From Pseudobacillus wudalianchiensis (GTDB lineage Bacteria; Bacillota; Bacilli; Bacillales; Domibacillaceae), in NCBI RefSeq assembly GCF_001685015.1, contig NZ_MAYT01000001.1:804500-868499 (forward strand): DNA of 64,000 nt. The letters are read 5' to 3'. This document shows, piece by piece, positions 1-8,792 of this stretch. Below the pieces are notes generated by a model. That model searched no databases, was not told the DNA's origin, and saw only the letters and a list, made by a program, of their open reading frames with translations. The position numbers and the translations under genes are program-made. The stretch's first letter is position 1. Every line of letters starts with the position of its first letter.

Positions 1-704
1 GCCAGGCTATGAACTTTGCGATTGATCGTGAAGCGATCGTGAAGGGCATGCTATCCGGCAAAGGAGAGGCAGCTTATGGTCCGCTTCAAAAATCATGGGC
101 AAATTCACCACAAAAACAGATGTATGCATATGATCCGAAAAAGGCAAAGGAGTTGTTAAAGGAAGCAGGCTGGAAGAAGGGCAGTGACGGTATACTTGTC
201 AAAGATGGCAAGCGCTTTGAGTTTGAACTAGTCTCCCCGATCACTGATCCAATCCGCACAGCTTTAGGAAACGTTGTAGCTGAACAACTAAAGCCGTTAG
301 GTATCTCGGTTACTCCGAAACCACTAGACTGGAATGCTATTAAAATTGATCAAGCGGATGCCTTCGTTATCGGGTGGGGCAGCGAATTTGACCCGGATGA
401 CCATACGTATCGAGTATTCCATAGCAGCCAAATTGGTGATGGGCTCTACAATATGGGGGCTTATCGCAATGATGAAGTAGATCAAGTGTTAACAGAAGCC
501 CGTATAGCAGATGATCAAGAGAAGCGAAAAGTACTTTATGGACAATTTCAAAAAGAGTTAGCGGCAGACCCGCCTTTTAACTTTCTCGTGTATTTAGATG
601 CTTTATATGGCGTCAATAAAAAAGTCAGCGGAGTAAGCGATCGTACATTAGGACATCATGGTTTTGGCATACTGTGGAATATTGAAGAATGGGATAAACA
701 GTAA
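1..704 (+). CDS. ABC transporter substrate-binding protein, family 5 (nickel/peptide type), 3' part
   Basis: The reading frame is already open at base 1, so the gene is cut by the window edge and only about 233 C-terminal residues are seen. The piece starts with the family-5 solute-binding signature around NFAIDREAIVKGML, continues with the second lobe, and ends at a TAA. This family carries oligopeptides, nickel chelates or heme to an ABC importer at the outer face of the membrane. The nikR gene begins 16 nt after the stop, so nickel uptake (NikA-like role) is the best inference. The visible part has no residue set that proves a nickel ligand, and a peptide binder is possible. No permease genes follow; they would have to lie to the left of the window. 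Confidence 0.8.
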   Translation, partial: QAMNFAIDREAIVKGMLSGKGEAAYGPLQKSWANSPQKQMYAYDPKKAKELLKEAGWKKGSDGILVKDGKRFEFELVSPITDPIRTALGNVVAEQLKPLGISVTPKPLDWNAIKIDQADAFVIGWGSEFDPDDHTYRVFHSSQIGDGLYNMGAYRNDEVDQVLTEARIADDQEKRKVLYGQFQKELAADPPFNFLVYLDALYGVNKKVSGVSDRTLGHHGFGILWNIEEWDKQ

Positions 705-720
705 AGGTGGGGAAAAGGAG

Positions 721-1140
721 ATGCAGGATTCTACAACTAAAAGGTTTGGTGTTTCGATGGAAGGGAATCTGCTTCGCAAGTTTGATCATTTAATCAAACA
801 AAGAGGCTATGAAAACCGTTCGGAAGCTGTTCGAGACCTTGTACGCGACGCACTGATCCAGCAGTCCTGGGAAGACAACGAACAAATAGTAGCAGGAACT
901 ATTTTGCTATTTTACAATCATTCCCAACGCAATCTGCTTGAAGAGTTAACACATATTCAACATGGCATGCATGATTATATCTTAGCTACCACACATTTTC
1001 ATTTGGATCATGACAGCTGCCTTGAACTTATTGTTGTGAAAGGAAAAGCAAACGATATTCAGCAGCTCAGCCATCAATTGACGAGTTTAAAAGGGGTAGA
1101 GTATGGGAAGTTCACGGTAGCGCCAGTAGAACAAGTATAG
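721..1140 (+). CDS. nikR: Nickel-responsive transcriptional repressor NikR
   Basis: 139 residues. The N-terminal part is a ribbon-helix-helix DNA-binding domain (about residues 6-50, RFGVSMEGNLLRKFD...NRSEAVRDLVRDAL). The C-terminal part is the ACT-like nickel-sensing domain. The nickel ligands of the E. coli protein (H76, H87, H89, C95) are all present, shifted by five, as H81, H92, H94 and C100. NikR tetramers bind nickel and repress nickel import genes. The ATG at 721 was chosen because AAAGGTGG lies 10 nt upstream and the protein then has the usual NikR length. A longer frame from 658 would overlap the upstream gene and has no ribosome binding site. It is probably co-transcribed with the preceding binding-protein gene. 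Confidence 0.93.
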   Translation: MQDSTTKRFGVSMEGNLLRKFDHLIKQRGYENRSEAVRDLVRDALIQQSWEDNEQIVAGTILLFYNHSQRNLLEELTHIQHGMHDYILATTHFHLDHDSCLELIVVKGKANDIQQLSHQLTSLKGVEYGKFTVAPVEQV

Positions 1141-1160
1141 TCATTAAATAAGGATAGATA

Positions 1161-1195
1161 GGCTGTCTCACAAGTAGAGGAGACAGCCTTTATTT
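1161..1195 (+). terminator. Terminator after nikR
   Basis: A 9-bp perfect stem, GGCTGTCTC (1161-1169) with GAGACAGCC (1180-1188), is followed by a T-rich stretch. It closes the nickel unit. Confidence 0.8.
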
Positions 1196-1406
1196 AATTT
1201 AGCAAGCTAATACTTAATACTCTTATTTAGGGGATGGAGATTTTTTGCCTTCTAAACAAGTATTTATGCTTCCTGTTTTACTGTTCATTGCCATAACATG
1301 TCTCGCTAGAAGAGGCAAAAATCAGCCGATGACTAGTGGAAGGGCTATACATTTTAGTTTGATTGTATGAAAGCAAAAAGAAGAATGAAATTATTTCTAA
1401 AACATA
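1196..1406. other. Intergenic stretch without a recognised gene
   Basis: Between the nikR terminator and the sulfur-unit promoter I see no convincing gene, repeat or RNA. Both strands have only short open frames without ribosome binding sites. Confidence 0.5.
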
Positions 1407-1435
1407 TAGACATTAGAGAAAGGGTGCGTTATAAT
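1407..1435 (+). promoter_or_regulatory. Sigma-A promoter of the yezD/sulfate unit
   Basis: TAGACA (1407-1412), a 17-bp spacer and TATAAT (1430-1435) form a near-consensus vegetative promoter. Transcription would start near 1442, which leaves a leader of about 170 nt before the small yezD-like gene. Confidence 0.65.
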
Positions 1436-1441
1436 CCAATT

Positions 1442-1605
1442 AATTAAATAAAACATATAAGAATACTTGGTTATTGATTTTCGACACAAGTAGGAGCCAA
1501 TCAGACAACTGGAGGCTCCTCGTAATCCGAGAAAATGATTTTGTGACGGATGCAAGGAAGTCTTTATTTGTGTAGAAAGAGGCTTAAATAATCATCAAGA
1601 GGGGG
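1442..1605 (+). promoter_or_regulatory. Structured 5' leader before the yezD-like gene
   Basis: The leader holds two potential hairpins. The first is AGGAGCC (1492-1498) with GGCTCCT (1514-1520). The second is ATCCG (1525-1529) with CGGAT (1547-1551). It lacks the conserved elements of an S-box (SAM) riboswitch or a T-box, and neither hairpin is followed by a T run. The position ahead of a sulfate uptake unit suggests a sulfur-related control region, but this is inference. Confidence 0.3.
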
Positions 1606-1611
1606 AGGAGC

Positions 1612-1821
1612 ATGTCAGAGAAACAGATCGATCACCAATGGGTTGAACGTATTTTGCAGTCATTGGAAGGGATAGAGTATGGGTCGGTACAAATCGTCAT
1701 TCACGATTCGCAAATTACACAAATTGACCGGCTGGAAAAACAGCGGTTCTCTATAAAAAAATCAAGCAACGGAAATACAAAAGCAGGCCAAAACTCAATA
1801 GAAGCCGATCAGACATACTGA
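1612..1821 (+). CDS. yezD: YezD-like small protein (DUF2292)
   Basis: 69 residues with GGGGGAGG just upstream of the ATG. The core WVERILQSLEGIEYGSVQIV and the following ITQIDRLEKQRF match the small DUF2292/YezD family of Firmicutes as I know it. The tail after residue 45 is polar and probably disordered. No biochemical function is known to me. The family is often found next to sulfur-assimilation genes, and here it lies directly ahead of a sulfate ABC importer, separated from it by a strong terminator hairpin. This suggests that yezD is made in excess over the importer, or that the hairpin is a control point. Confidence 0.75.
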   Translation: MSEKQIDHQWVERILQSLEGIEYGSVQIVIHDSQITQIDRLEKQRFSIKKSSNGNTKAGQNSIEADQTY

Positions 1822-1870
1822 AGGCAGACTCTTTTAACTATTAATGTTAAAAGTTGTCTGCCTTTTTTTG
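1822..1870 (+). terminator. Terminator or attenuator between yezD and the sulfate importer
   Basis: AGGCAGAC (1822-1829) pairs with GTCTGCCT (1856-1863), and the inner CTTTTAAC (1831-1838) pairs with GTTAAAAG (1846-1853). A run of seven T follows. The importer start codon is only about 40 nt downstream and I see no promoter in between, so importer expression probably needs read-through. Confidence 0.85.
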
Positions 1871-1903
1871 TAAATTAAATAAGTGAGAGAGAGGTTACAA
1901 GGG

Positions 1904-2980
1904 ATGAAAAATAAGCAAGTTTTATCTAAATTTTTAATTAGCATGGCCACGACAGCGGTGATTTTGGCGGGCTGCGGTAATTCAAAAGCAGGAAATGAAA
2001 GTGAAGAAAATGAAAGTGAAGAAAATGCAGCTTCCTCTTCAAAAGAATCAGTGGAGCTATTAAACGTATCTTATGATCCCACTCGTGAACTATACGAAGA
2101 GTTTAATAAAGAGTTCGCTGCCCATTGGAAAAAAGAAACAGGTCAGAATGTAACAATTCAGCAATCACACGGCGGCTCCGGCAAGCAGGGAAGAGCCGTC
2201 ATTGATGGGCTTGAAGCAGACGTAGTAACACTGGCTCTGGCTGGTGATATTGATGAGGTAGCGAAAGCGGGTCTAACGGCTGAAGACTGGCAAACACGTC
2301 TTGATGATAACTCCACTCCTTACACGTCAACCATTGTCTTTCTTGTTCGCAAAGGCAATCCGAAACACATAAAGGATTGGGGAGATTTAGCAAAAAAAGG
2401 GGTATCGGTCATTACGCCAAACCCGAAAACATCAGGTGGTGCACGCTGGAACTATCTTGCAGCCTGGGCATATGGAGATAAGAAATTTAGTGGTGATGAA
2501 AAGAAGATTAAAACATTCGTTGGCGATATTTATAAGAATGTTGAAGTACTAGATTCAGGTGCCCGTGGTGCCACGACAACATTTGTAGAGCGAGGGATTG
2601 GCGATGTACTAATCGCCTGGGAAAATGAGGCCTTCTTATCCCTGAATGAGCTTGGCAAAGATCAATTTGAGATTGTTGTTCCTTCTATCAGTATTTTAGC
2701 GGAGCCTCCGGTAGCAGTTGTTGACAAAGTGGCGAAGAAAAAAGGAACAGAAAAAGTCGCAGAAGCGTATCTTGAGTATTTATATTCGAAAAAAGGGCAG
2801 GAAATTGCGGCGGAAAATTATTACCGTCCGCGTGATAAAGAAGTACTCGCTAAGTATGCCGATCAGTTCCCGAAAATTAATCTCGTAACAATTGATGATG
2901 ATTTTGGCGGCTGGAAAACAGCCCAAGAAAAACACTTTAATGACGGCGGCACATTTGATGAAATTTATCAGCCAAAATAA
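1904..2980 (+). CDS. sbp: Sulfate ABC transporter substrate-binding lipoprotein
   Basis: 358 residues. A lipoprotein signal peptide ends in the lipobox LAGC, with the lipidated cysteine at residue 24. A Glu/Ser-rich linker precedes the family hallmark [17 protein letters not shown], and the conserved [16 protein letters not shown] segment follows. This is the sulfate/thiosulfate/molybdate binding-protein fold. It captures sulfate outside the membrane and delivers it to CysT/CysW. The ATG at 1904 was chosen because GAGAGAGG sits 8-9 nt upstream and it gives a proper signal peptide; a GTG at 1883 would add seven unneeded residues. It starts the sbp-cysT-cysW-cysA operon. Sulfate versus thiosulfate preference cannot be read from the sequence. 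Confidence 0.92.
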   Translation: MKNKQVLSKFLISMATTAVILAGCGNSKAGNESEENESEENAASSSKESVELLNVSYDPTRELYEEFNKEFAAHWKKETGQNVTIQQSHGGSGKQGRAVIDGLEADVVTLALAGDIDEVAKAGLTAEDWQTRLDDNSTPYTSTIVFLVRKGNPKHIKDWGDLAKKGVSVITPNPKTSGGARWNYLAAWAYGDKKFSGDEKKIKTFVGDIYKNVEVLDSGARGATTTFVERGIGDVLIAWENEAFLSLNELGKDQFEIVVPSISILAEPPVAVVDKVAKKKGTEKVAEAYLEYLYSKKGQEIAAENYYRPRDKEVLAKYADQFPKINLVTIDDDFGGWKTAQEKHFNDGGTFDEIYQPK

Positions 2981-3060
2981 GATGATATGTAGGCTCTAGA
3001 AGAGGATCTTGTGACGCCGGTTTTAAGAAAATTTGACATGCAGATGACGAGGTGGCAGAA

Positions 3061-3888
3061 ATGAAATCGAGATTTAAGAAGCATAGTATTTTACCGGGGT
3101 TCGGGCTGTCACTCGGATTTACGATGCTATACCTCAGCCTGCTCGTTCTGTTGCCGCTTTCGATGATTTTTGTCAATACGGCTTCGATGAGCTGGTCTGA
3201 TTTTTGGTCAACCGTGACGGAACCACGGGTGGTCGCTTCGTATAAATTAAGTTTTGGTGCTGCTTTTGTGGCCGCAAGTATAAATATGGTATTCGGTGTG
3301 CTCATTGCCTGGGTGCTTGTTCGCTATTCCTTCCCAGGCAAGCGCCTTATTGATGGATTGGTAGATTTGCCATTTGCTCTTCCAACTGCTGTTGCAGGGA
3401 TTGCCTTAACTACGTTATATGCCAAAACCGGCTGGGTGGGCCAATTTTTATCATTCAAGGTAGCCTTTACTCCACTTGGTGTAACGGTTGCTCTAACATT
3501 TATTGGTTTGCCGTTTGTCGTCCGGATGGTACAGCCAGTATTACAAAACTTTGATAAGGAAACAGAAGAAGCATCCGCTATTTTAGGAGCAAATCGGCGT
3601 CAGACGTTTATAAGAGTCATCATCCCGGAAATATTGCCAGCGGCTCTTACTGGCTTTTCACTGGCGTTTGCACGTGCTCTCGGCGAATACGGATCGGTCG
3701 TTTTCATCGCGGGTAACATGCCGATGAAGACCGAAATCACACCGCTTCTCATTATGACGAAGCTTGAGCAATATGATTATGCCGGAGCAACAGCTATTGC
3801 AGCAGTCATGCTTATTATTTCATTTATCATGCTGCTCTTTATAAATGGCATGCAATGGTGGATGAATCGAAAGTTTGCTCATTACTAA
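3061..3888 (+). CDS. cysT: Sulfate ABC transporter permease CysT
   Basis: 275 residues, about six membrane helices. The EAA loop that docks on the ATPase is visible in EEASAILGANRRQTFIRVIIPE. It is followed by the CysT hallmark ALGEYGSVVFIAGNMPMKTE. The protein forms half of the membrane channel of the sulfate importer. The ATG at 3061 follows AGGTGG with good spacing, while an in-frame GTG at 3052 overlaps that ribosome binding site, so the ATG is preferred. The gene lies 80 nt after the binding protein and 12 nt before cysW. Confidence 0.93.
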   Translation: MKSRFKKHSILPGFGLSLGFTMLYLSLLVLLPLSMIFVNTASMSWSDFWSTVTEPRVVASYKLSFGAAFVAASINMVFGVLIAWVLVRYSFPGKRLIDGLVDLPFALPTAVAGIALTTLYAKTGWVGQFLSFKVAFTPLGVTVALTFIGLPFVVRMVQPVLQNFDKETEEASAILGANRRQTFIRVIIPEILPAALTGFSLAFARALGEYGSVVFIAGNMPMKTEITPLLIMTKLEQYDYAGATAIAAVMLIISFIMLLFINGMQWWMNRKFAHY

Positions 3889-3900
3889 GGAGGCATCAAG

Positions 3901-4764
3901 ATGGCTGGACACGTTCCATTGTCATACGGGAGCAGAAAAACAGTAAAAAAAGCTGCAGAAGAACCGCTTTTTATTCGTGTGTTTCTCACTGTTGTCGCGT
4001 TCATTTTTTTATTTTTGTTTCTTGTGCTGCCGCTGGCGGCAATTTTTATCAAGGCATTTGAACAAGGAATTCACGTTTATTTGGCGGCCATTACTGAACC
4101 AGATGCACTGGCAGCGATTAAGCTGACACTGCTCGTTGTTTTATTAACGGTACCTGTTAACGCCTTGTTCGGAATCGCAGCAGCGTGGGCAATTACAAAA
4201 TTCGATTTTAAAGGGAAAAGTCTGTTGACTACTATTATTGATTTGCCGTTTGCTGTGTCGCCAGTCATTGCCGGTCTCGTATTTGTACTTTTGTTCAGTA
4301 CACACGGTTTATTTGGTGATTTGTTATTCGCAAACGATATTAAAATTATTTTCGCTATACCAGGCATTGTGATAGCCACGCTATTCGTGACACTTCCATT
4401 CGTCGCACGTGAGTTGATCCCGCTTATGCAGTCGCAAGGCTCCTCAGAAGAGGAAGCTTCCCTCACACTGGGAGCGGGCGGCTGGAAAACATTTTGGCTT
4501 GTGACACTGCCTAATATTAAATGGGGATTGCTATACGGCATCATTTTATGTAATGCACGGACTGTCGGCGAATTTGGCGCAGTATCAGTAGTTTCTGGAC
4601 ATATTCGGGGGTTGACAAATACAATGCCGCTTCACATTGAAATTTTATATAACGAATATCAATTTTCTGCGGCGTTTGCCGTCGCTTCGCTCATGTCTAT
4701 ATTAGCGATCGTGACACTTATTTTTAAAAATATGATTGAATGGAAAGCCAATCAACATGGATAA
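3901..4764 (+). CDS. cysW: Sulfate ABC transporter permease CysW
   Basis: 287 residues, about six membrane helices after a charged N-terminus. The EAA loop is EEASLTLGAGGWKTFWLVTLP. The CysW hallmark is VGEFGAVSVVSGHIRG followed by LPLHIEILYNEY-like residues. It pairs with CysT to form the sulfate channel. The ribosome binding site AAGGAGG lies 7 nt before the ATG. The neighbours on both sides are the other parts of the same importer, with only 12-15 nt between genes, so one transcript is expected. Confidence 0.93.
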   Translation: MAGHVPLSYGSRKTVKKAAEEPLFIRVFLTVVAFIFLFLFLVLPLAAIFIKAFEQGIHVYLAAITEPDALAAIKLTLLVVLLTVPVNALFGIAAAWAITKFDFKGKSLLTTIIDLPFAVSPVIAGLVFVLLFSTHGLFGDLLFANDIKIIFAIPGIVIATLFVTLPFVARELIPLMQSQGSSEEEASLTLGAGGWKTFWLVTLPNIKWGLLYGIILCNARTVGEFGAVSVVSGHIRGLTNTMPLHIEILYNEYQFSAAFAVASLMSILAIVTLIFKNMIEWKANQHG

Positions 4765-4779
4765 CAGGAGGGCCATCGT

Positions 4780-5853
4780 ATGAGCATTCACATAAAAGAT
4801 GTATCAAAATCATTCGGCTCATTCAATGCGCTGAGTAATATTACGATTGATATCCCAACAGGCGAGCTTGTTGCCTTGCTCGGACCGTCGGGATCAGGAA
4901 AAACATCGCTTCTTCGCATTATTGCTGGTCTTGAAGAAGCGGATAGCGGAGTCATTTTATTCGGTGGCGAAGATATGACGCGCATTCGTACAACCGAGCG
5001 AAAAGTCGGTTTTGTGTTCCAGCACTATGCTTTGTTTAAGCATATGACTGTCTTTGACAATATTGCCTACGGATTGAGGGTTCGTCCTAAAAAAGAGCGG
5101 CCGTCTAAAAAAGACATTCAAGAAAAGGTAAACGAGCTATTGAGCCTTGTAAAGCTAGAGGCATTGGCAGACCGGTATCCATCACAGCTTTCTGGTGGAC
5201 AGCGGCAGCGCGTTGCCCTTGCCAGAGCGCTGGCGGTAGAGCCAAAAGTGCTGCTGCTTGATGAACCGTTTGGAGCTTTGGATGCAAAAGTGAGAAAAGA
5301 TCTGCGGCGCTGGCTGCGCAGACTGCATGATGACTTTCATATTACGAGTATCTTTGTCACGCACGACCAAGAAGAAGCACTGGATGTAGCAGACCGCATT
5401 GTAGTGATGAATGAAGGAAGGATTGAGCAGATCGGCAGTCCGGAAGAAGTATATGATCATCCGAACAGCCCGTTTGTGTATGACTTTCTAGGAAACGTTA
5501 ATTTGTTTCATGGCCGGCTGGAAAATGGAAAACTGCTTAATGGCCAGGTCGAGCTGGATGCTCCAGGCATTGATAGTGCGGAGAACCGTCCGGCTGTTGC
5601 CTATGTACGTCCACATGATGTTATGATTGAGCGTGAAAGCACTGCAAAGGATGCTGTTCAGGCGAAAATTGTTCATATTCACGTGGTCGGCCGGACGGTT
5701 CACATTGAGCTGAAGACACAGGGACTGGAACAATTCCTCGAGGCAGAATTAACGAAAGAACGTTATGGAGAACTTGGTTTAAAAGTAGGGGAAGATGTGT
5801 TTGTCCGGCCTAATCAATTGAAGGTGTTTATTCCGGAGGATTACTCCATTTGA
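4780..5853 (+). CDS. cysA: Sulfate ABC transporter ATP-binding protein CysA
   Basis: 357 residues. Walker A GPSGSGKT is at residues 35-42, signature LSGGQ at 137-141, Walker B VLLLDEP at 157-163 and the H-loop histidine at 195. After residue 235 comes a TOBE-type C-terminal domain that starts near [11 protein letters not shown], as in CysA. The protein hydrolyses ATP to drive sulfate uptake through CysT/CysW. AGGAGG is 8 nt upstream of the ATG. It is the last gene of the operon and a strong terminator follows. Confidence 0.95.
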   Translation: MSIHIKDVSKSFGSFNALSNITIDIPTGELVALLGPSGSGKTSLLRIIAGLEEADSGVILFGGEDMTRIRTTERKVGFVFQHYALFKHMTVFDNIAYGLRVRPKKERPSKKDIQEKVNELLSLVKLEALADRYPSQLSGGQRQRVALARALAVEPKVLLLDEPFGALDAKVRKDLRRWLRRLHDDFHITSIFVTHDQEEALDVADRIVVMNEGRIEQIGSPEEVYDHPNSPFVYDFLGNVNLFHGRLENGKLLNGQVELDAPGIDSAENRPAVAYVRPHDVMIERESTAKDAVQAKIVHIHVVGRTVHIELKTQGLEQFLEAELTKERYGELGLKVGEDVFVRPNQLKVFIPEDYSI

Positions 5854-5891
5854 CGGCCAGCCTCTACCGCTACAAAATGAGATATAAACAT

Positions 5892-5925
5892 AAAAAAATT
5901 CCTCTTAGACGAGAGGAATTTTTTT
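5892..5925. terminator. Bidirectional terminator after cysA
   Basis: A 14-bp stem (5892-5905 with 5912-5925) has an A run on its left arm and a T run on its right arm, around the core TTCCTCT/AGAGGAA. It can serve the sulfate operon and the opposing khtTU transcript. Confidence 0.85.
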
Positions 5926-6185
5926 ATGGATCAAAATCTGACCACGTTTCAATGGGGAGATCGTGAGCAGGTAGGATAAAAGGCTTGACATTCATTTCTG
6001 TTCTGTATAAGCCGATCGGATTATACAAAATGTGCTGAAATTATCATATCAGCTTAAGCATATATAATTACTGTGATTTTGTGTAAATTAAAACCACCCT
6101 TGGCAGAAGACGCGGCTGCGTTCCATAGTTGGTAAATATTTGTGATAGACAAGGTGTAAAGGTTGAGGTGGTGAGCAACTGTAGT
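5926..6185. other. Intergenic stretch between convergent units
   Basis: 260 bases between the cysA terminator and the end of khtU. I see no gene or convincing repeat. A TTGACA at about 5983 has no well-spaced -10 box. Confidence 0.4.
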
Positions 6186-7412
6186 TTATTCACCAGGAAC
6201 GTTGATTTTCTTTTTTACTTCTTCTTTTTTCCATTTGAAGATTTTATTTAAATACTTGTAAATCTTCTTACTTTCTTTCGTCATGAGCGGCCCTAAAATA
6301 GCCAGGAACAGCACATACATGGCAGTGAAAGGCGTTAAAATAGGATTTAAGCCTGCCGTAATTCCGAGATTGGCCACAATGATCGAAAATTCTCCCCGTG
6401 CCATAATGGTTAAGCCAATATTAGTAGAAGCTTTATGGGACAGTCCAGCTTTTCTTCCAGCAATCATACCGGCAATAACGTTCGCGATAACTGTTACTAG
6501 AGCAGCACCAAGTGATAACCAAAACGCATCGGCTAACGTTGAGGGATCAATATTTAATCCAAAGCTAAAGAAGAACACAGCACCGAAGAAGTCTCTGAAA
6601 GGAACTACTAGATGTTCAATCCGGTCACGATGCTCAGTTTCAGAGAAGACCAGTCCTAATAACAAGGCACCAATCGCTTCAGCAACATGGAGTGTTTCTG
6701 AAAAACCAGCCACAAAAAACAAGGAAGCGAAGATGACGATGATAAAAATTTCATCTGATTTTATATTTAACCATTTATTTAGTAGAGGCGCGCCTTTTCG
6801 CGCAATAATAAAAAATAGTAACATATAGCCGATCGAGATAAGAACGGAAGTGAAAATACCGAGGAAAGAGGTAGAGCCTGCAAGTAAGACGCCTGACATG
6901 GTGGTTAAAAATAGGGCCAGGAAGATATCGTCAAATAAGATCATTCCAAGAATTAGCTCTGTCTCCGGATTAGCGGTCCTTCTTAAATCGACGAGCACCT
7001 TTGCTACGATGGCGCTGGAGGACACGCTAAGCAATCCGGCAATAATCAGAGACTCAATCCATGGCATTCCCGTAAGAAGTCCGTAAAGAAGGCCCAAAAT
7101 AAAATTAAGGGACACATAGATACTTCCGCCGACTACGATGTTCCGTCCGGACTTCATCAGTTTTCCGACTGAAAATTCAAGACCTAAATAGAACAAGAGG
7201 AACAGCACGCCTATGCGTCCTAAAAATTGAATAATTTCATTGCTTTCAATAAATGTTAAGTCAATAATTCCGATCGTTGGTGCATGAGGACCGACAATCA
7301 TGCCGAGAACGATTAAGAACGGAATAATAGAAAAGTTAAGTTTGTTTGCAAGGATGGCTACGATGGCAACGAGAACAAGTGCAGTACCGACTTCAAGAAC
7401 TAGATCGTTCAT
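6186..7412 (-). CDS. khtU: K+/H+ antiporter subunit KhtU (CPA2 family)
   Basis: 408 residues, the same length as B. subtilis KhtU (YhaU). It has about twelve hydrophobic helices of the CPA2 sodium/proton exchanger fold and a short lysine-rich cytoplasmic tail. The segment GLLSVSSSAIVAKVL and LTIMARGEFSIIVANLG are typical of this family. In B. subtilis the protein exports potassium, and also protects against methylglyoxal, under control of KhtT. The ATG follows GGGGTGAG. The gene starts 9 nt after khtT, so translation is probably coupled. The small khtS gene found in B. subtilis was not seen here. Confidence 0.9.
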   Translation of the reverse strand: MNDLVLEVGTALVLVAIVAILANKLNFSIIPFLIVLGMIVGPHAPTIGIIDLTFIESNEIIQFLGRIGVLFLLFYLGLEFSVGKLMKSGRNIVVGGSIYVSLNFILGLLYGLLTGMPWIESLIIAGLLSVSSSAIVAKVLVDLRRTANPETELILGMILFDDIFLALFLTTMSGVLLAGSTSFLGIFTSVLISIGYMLLFFIIARKGAPLLNKWLNIKSDEIFIIVIFASLFFVAGFSETLHVAEAIGALLLGLVFSETEHRDRIEHLVVPFRDFFGAVFFFSFGLNIDPSTLADAFWLSLGAALVTVIANVIAGMIAGRKAGLSHKASTNIGLTIMARGEFSIIVANLGITAGLNPILTPFTAMYVLFLAILGPLMTKESKKIYKYLNKIFKWKKEEVKKKINVPGE

Positions 7413-7421
7413 CTATATTTC

Positions 7422-7916
7422 TCACCCCTCATTAGATAGTAAATTTTTAATAAGCTCTTTTAATTGAGTTCGTTCTCCTGAAATGATTAAGATGTCACCT
7501 GCTTCAATGACTGTATCTGGTCCCGGGTTGTGGGTTTTTTTTGTGTGCTTTTCTCTAATAGCAATAACATTCACCCCGAAATTGCTTCGAATATCAACCT
7601 CGCCAATCGTTTTATTCACGGCTGGAGCCCCTGGTTCCACCTGATACCATTCAATGACTAAATCATCAAAGGCAAAGTCTATCTTTTCCAAGGCTTTAGG
7701 GTTGTAAGCCATTCCACCTAAAATGCCGGCGATTTGTCTGGCTTCTGCATCGCTGAAAGTCGCACTGCTTACAACCTCATCATGATCATCTGAGTCAAAG
7801 TGGTAAATCTCTCTCCGTCCGTCATCATGAATAACGATGACCAGCTTATCCTGGTTTTTTGTGATAATTTCAAACTTATAGCCAATGCCTGGCAGTTCAC
7901 TTTCTCGAATGTTCAA
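7422..7916 (-). CDS. khtT: K+/H+ antiporter regulatory subunit KhtT (TrkA-C/RCK-C domain)
   Basis: 164 residues. The N-terminal half is the KhtT-specific domain (LPGIGYKFEIITKNQDKLV). The C-terminal half is an RCK_C (TrkA-C) domain that ends ...GDILIISGERTQLKELIKNL. In B. subtilis this subunit gates KhtU and binds the second messenger c-di-AMP; that role is taken from the family. The start codon is TTG at 7916, preceded by AAAGGAGG. It is the first gene of a khtT-khtU operon on the minus strand. Confidence 0.9.
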   Translation of the reverse strand: MNIRESELPGIGYKFEIITKNQDKLVIVIHDDGRREIYHFDSDDHDEVVSSATFSDAEARQIAGILGGMAYNPKALEKIDFAFDDLVIEWYQVEPGAPAVNKTIGEVDIRSNFGVNVIAIREKHTKKTHNPGPDTVIEAGDILIISGERTQLKELIKNLLSNEG

Positions 7917-7962
7917 TGTAAGATTCCTCCTTTAAATGGATATAACAATGGATTAAGGTGTT

Positions 7963-8526
7963 TTAAAGATTAACATCGATTTCCGTTTTTATTTTTTCAT
8001 CTTTGGAAATCCCAAGATATTTAAGAGTCTCAGAAGGGGTAGCATGATGAAAGTGCTTCTGAAGGAGAGAAATGGCAACTCCTCGTTTATAAGCATGATA
8101 ACCAAAGGTTTTACGCAAAGAATTTGTGCCGATTTTCCCTTTTATGCCAACCGCTTCTGCAGCATGGTGAATAATTCGGTAGGCTTGCTGGCGTGTAATC
8201 GGTTTTTGGGTTTTAGGGGATTTGAACAAATAATCATCCCCTTTTAGTTCGTTTGCTTGGATAAAGTGCAAAACGGCTTTTTTTACTTTGTGGTTAAGGT
8301 AGATTTCTTTAGCGGCTTTAGATTCTTTATGGGGAAGAAAAAGAAAATCTTTCAAACAGCCTTCTTCTAGTATATCCCTTACTTTAATATCTAACATTTC
8401 AGTGATTTTTAAACCTGTATTAATACCAAAGACGAAGAGAAGATAATCTCGTTCTGAATGTTTTTTTAAATACCTTTTCATGGCATTAATTTGCTTTAGA
8501 TCCTTCAGAGCTTCTACATACTCCAT
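7963..8526 (-). CDS. Tyrosine recombinase/integrase-like protein with altered active site
   Basis: 187 residues, roughly one catalytic domain without the usual N-terminal arm-binding domain. The fold is recognised from TGLKITEMLDIKVRDI, SLRKTFGYHAYKRG and HHATPSETLKYLGI. Of the catalytic set, R138, H161 and the nucleophile Y170 are present. The first arginine (normally TGLRISE-like) is K40, and the histidine of HxxR is N135. Such short integrases are common single genes in Bacillaceae. Here recombinase activity is doubtful, and a DNA-binding role is an alternative. AAGGAG precedes the ATG. A 13-bp inverted repeat overlaps its promoter. No phage or transposon genes lie next to it. Confidence 0.8.
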   Translation of the reverse strand: MEYVEALKDLKQINAMKRYLKKHSERDYLLFVFGINTGLKITEMLDIKVRDILEEGCLKDFLFLPHKESKAAKEIYLNHKVKKAVLHFIQANELKGDDYLFKSPKTQKPITRQQAYRIIHHAAEAVGIKGKIGTNSLRKTFGYHAYKRGVAISLLQKHFHHATPSETLKYLGISKDEKIKTEIDVNL

Positions 8527-8544
8527 CGATTCTTCTCCTTAATC

Positions 8545-8586
8545 CATGTTACTTAATACTATTTTAAAGTATAATTAAGTAACATG
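8545..8586 (-). promoter_or_regulatory. Inverted repeat over the integrase promoter
   Basis: CATGTTACTTAAT (8545-8557) and ATTAAGTAACATG (8574-8586) are perfect 13-bp inverted arms with a 16-bp centre. On the minus strand TTGCAT, a 17-bp spacer and TAAAAT lie within or beside the repeat and make a plausible promoter. The repeat may be an operator for autoregulation or a recombinase binding site. Confidence 0.6.
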
Positions 8587-8792
8587 CAAATATGCTTTCT
8601 TCTTATTATAATTTGCTGTTAACTTAGTGAATAAACAGCTTCCGCAAAGAAAATTACCACAGTAGGCTGTAGGGTTATCACTCTAGCTTATGAAGCTGAA
8701 AAATTGTTTTGACAAGAGAAATTAAAAACTATACCGATCTGCATTTTTGCTTTTTTATAGCCGAGAGAGAAGAGGAATTTAAAAGGGATTGG
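8587..8792. other. AT-rich divergent intergenic region
   Basis: No gene is seen. TTGACA at 8709-8714 with TATACC at 8730-8735 has a short 15-bp spacer and is a weak promoter candidate for the GNAT gene. Confidence 0.3.

Noticed and set aside
658..720. Upstream extension of nikR
   Set aside because: It overlaps the preceding gene, has no ribosome binding site and adds 21 residues not found in NikR.
1442..1605. S-box (SAM) riboswitch or T-box ahead of yezD
   Set aside because: None of the conserved elements of these classes is present; only two plain hairpins are seen.
6283..6828. Plus-strand open frame of 181 codons
   Set aside because: It is antisense to khtU, which has clear family character; no ribosome binding site and no family.
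7963..8526. Prophage or integrative element
   Set aside because: Only a lone integrase-like gene is present; no excisionase, replication or structural genes and no flanking direct repeats were seen.
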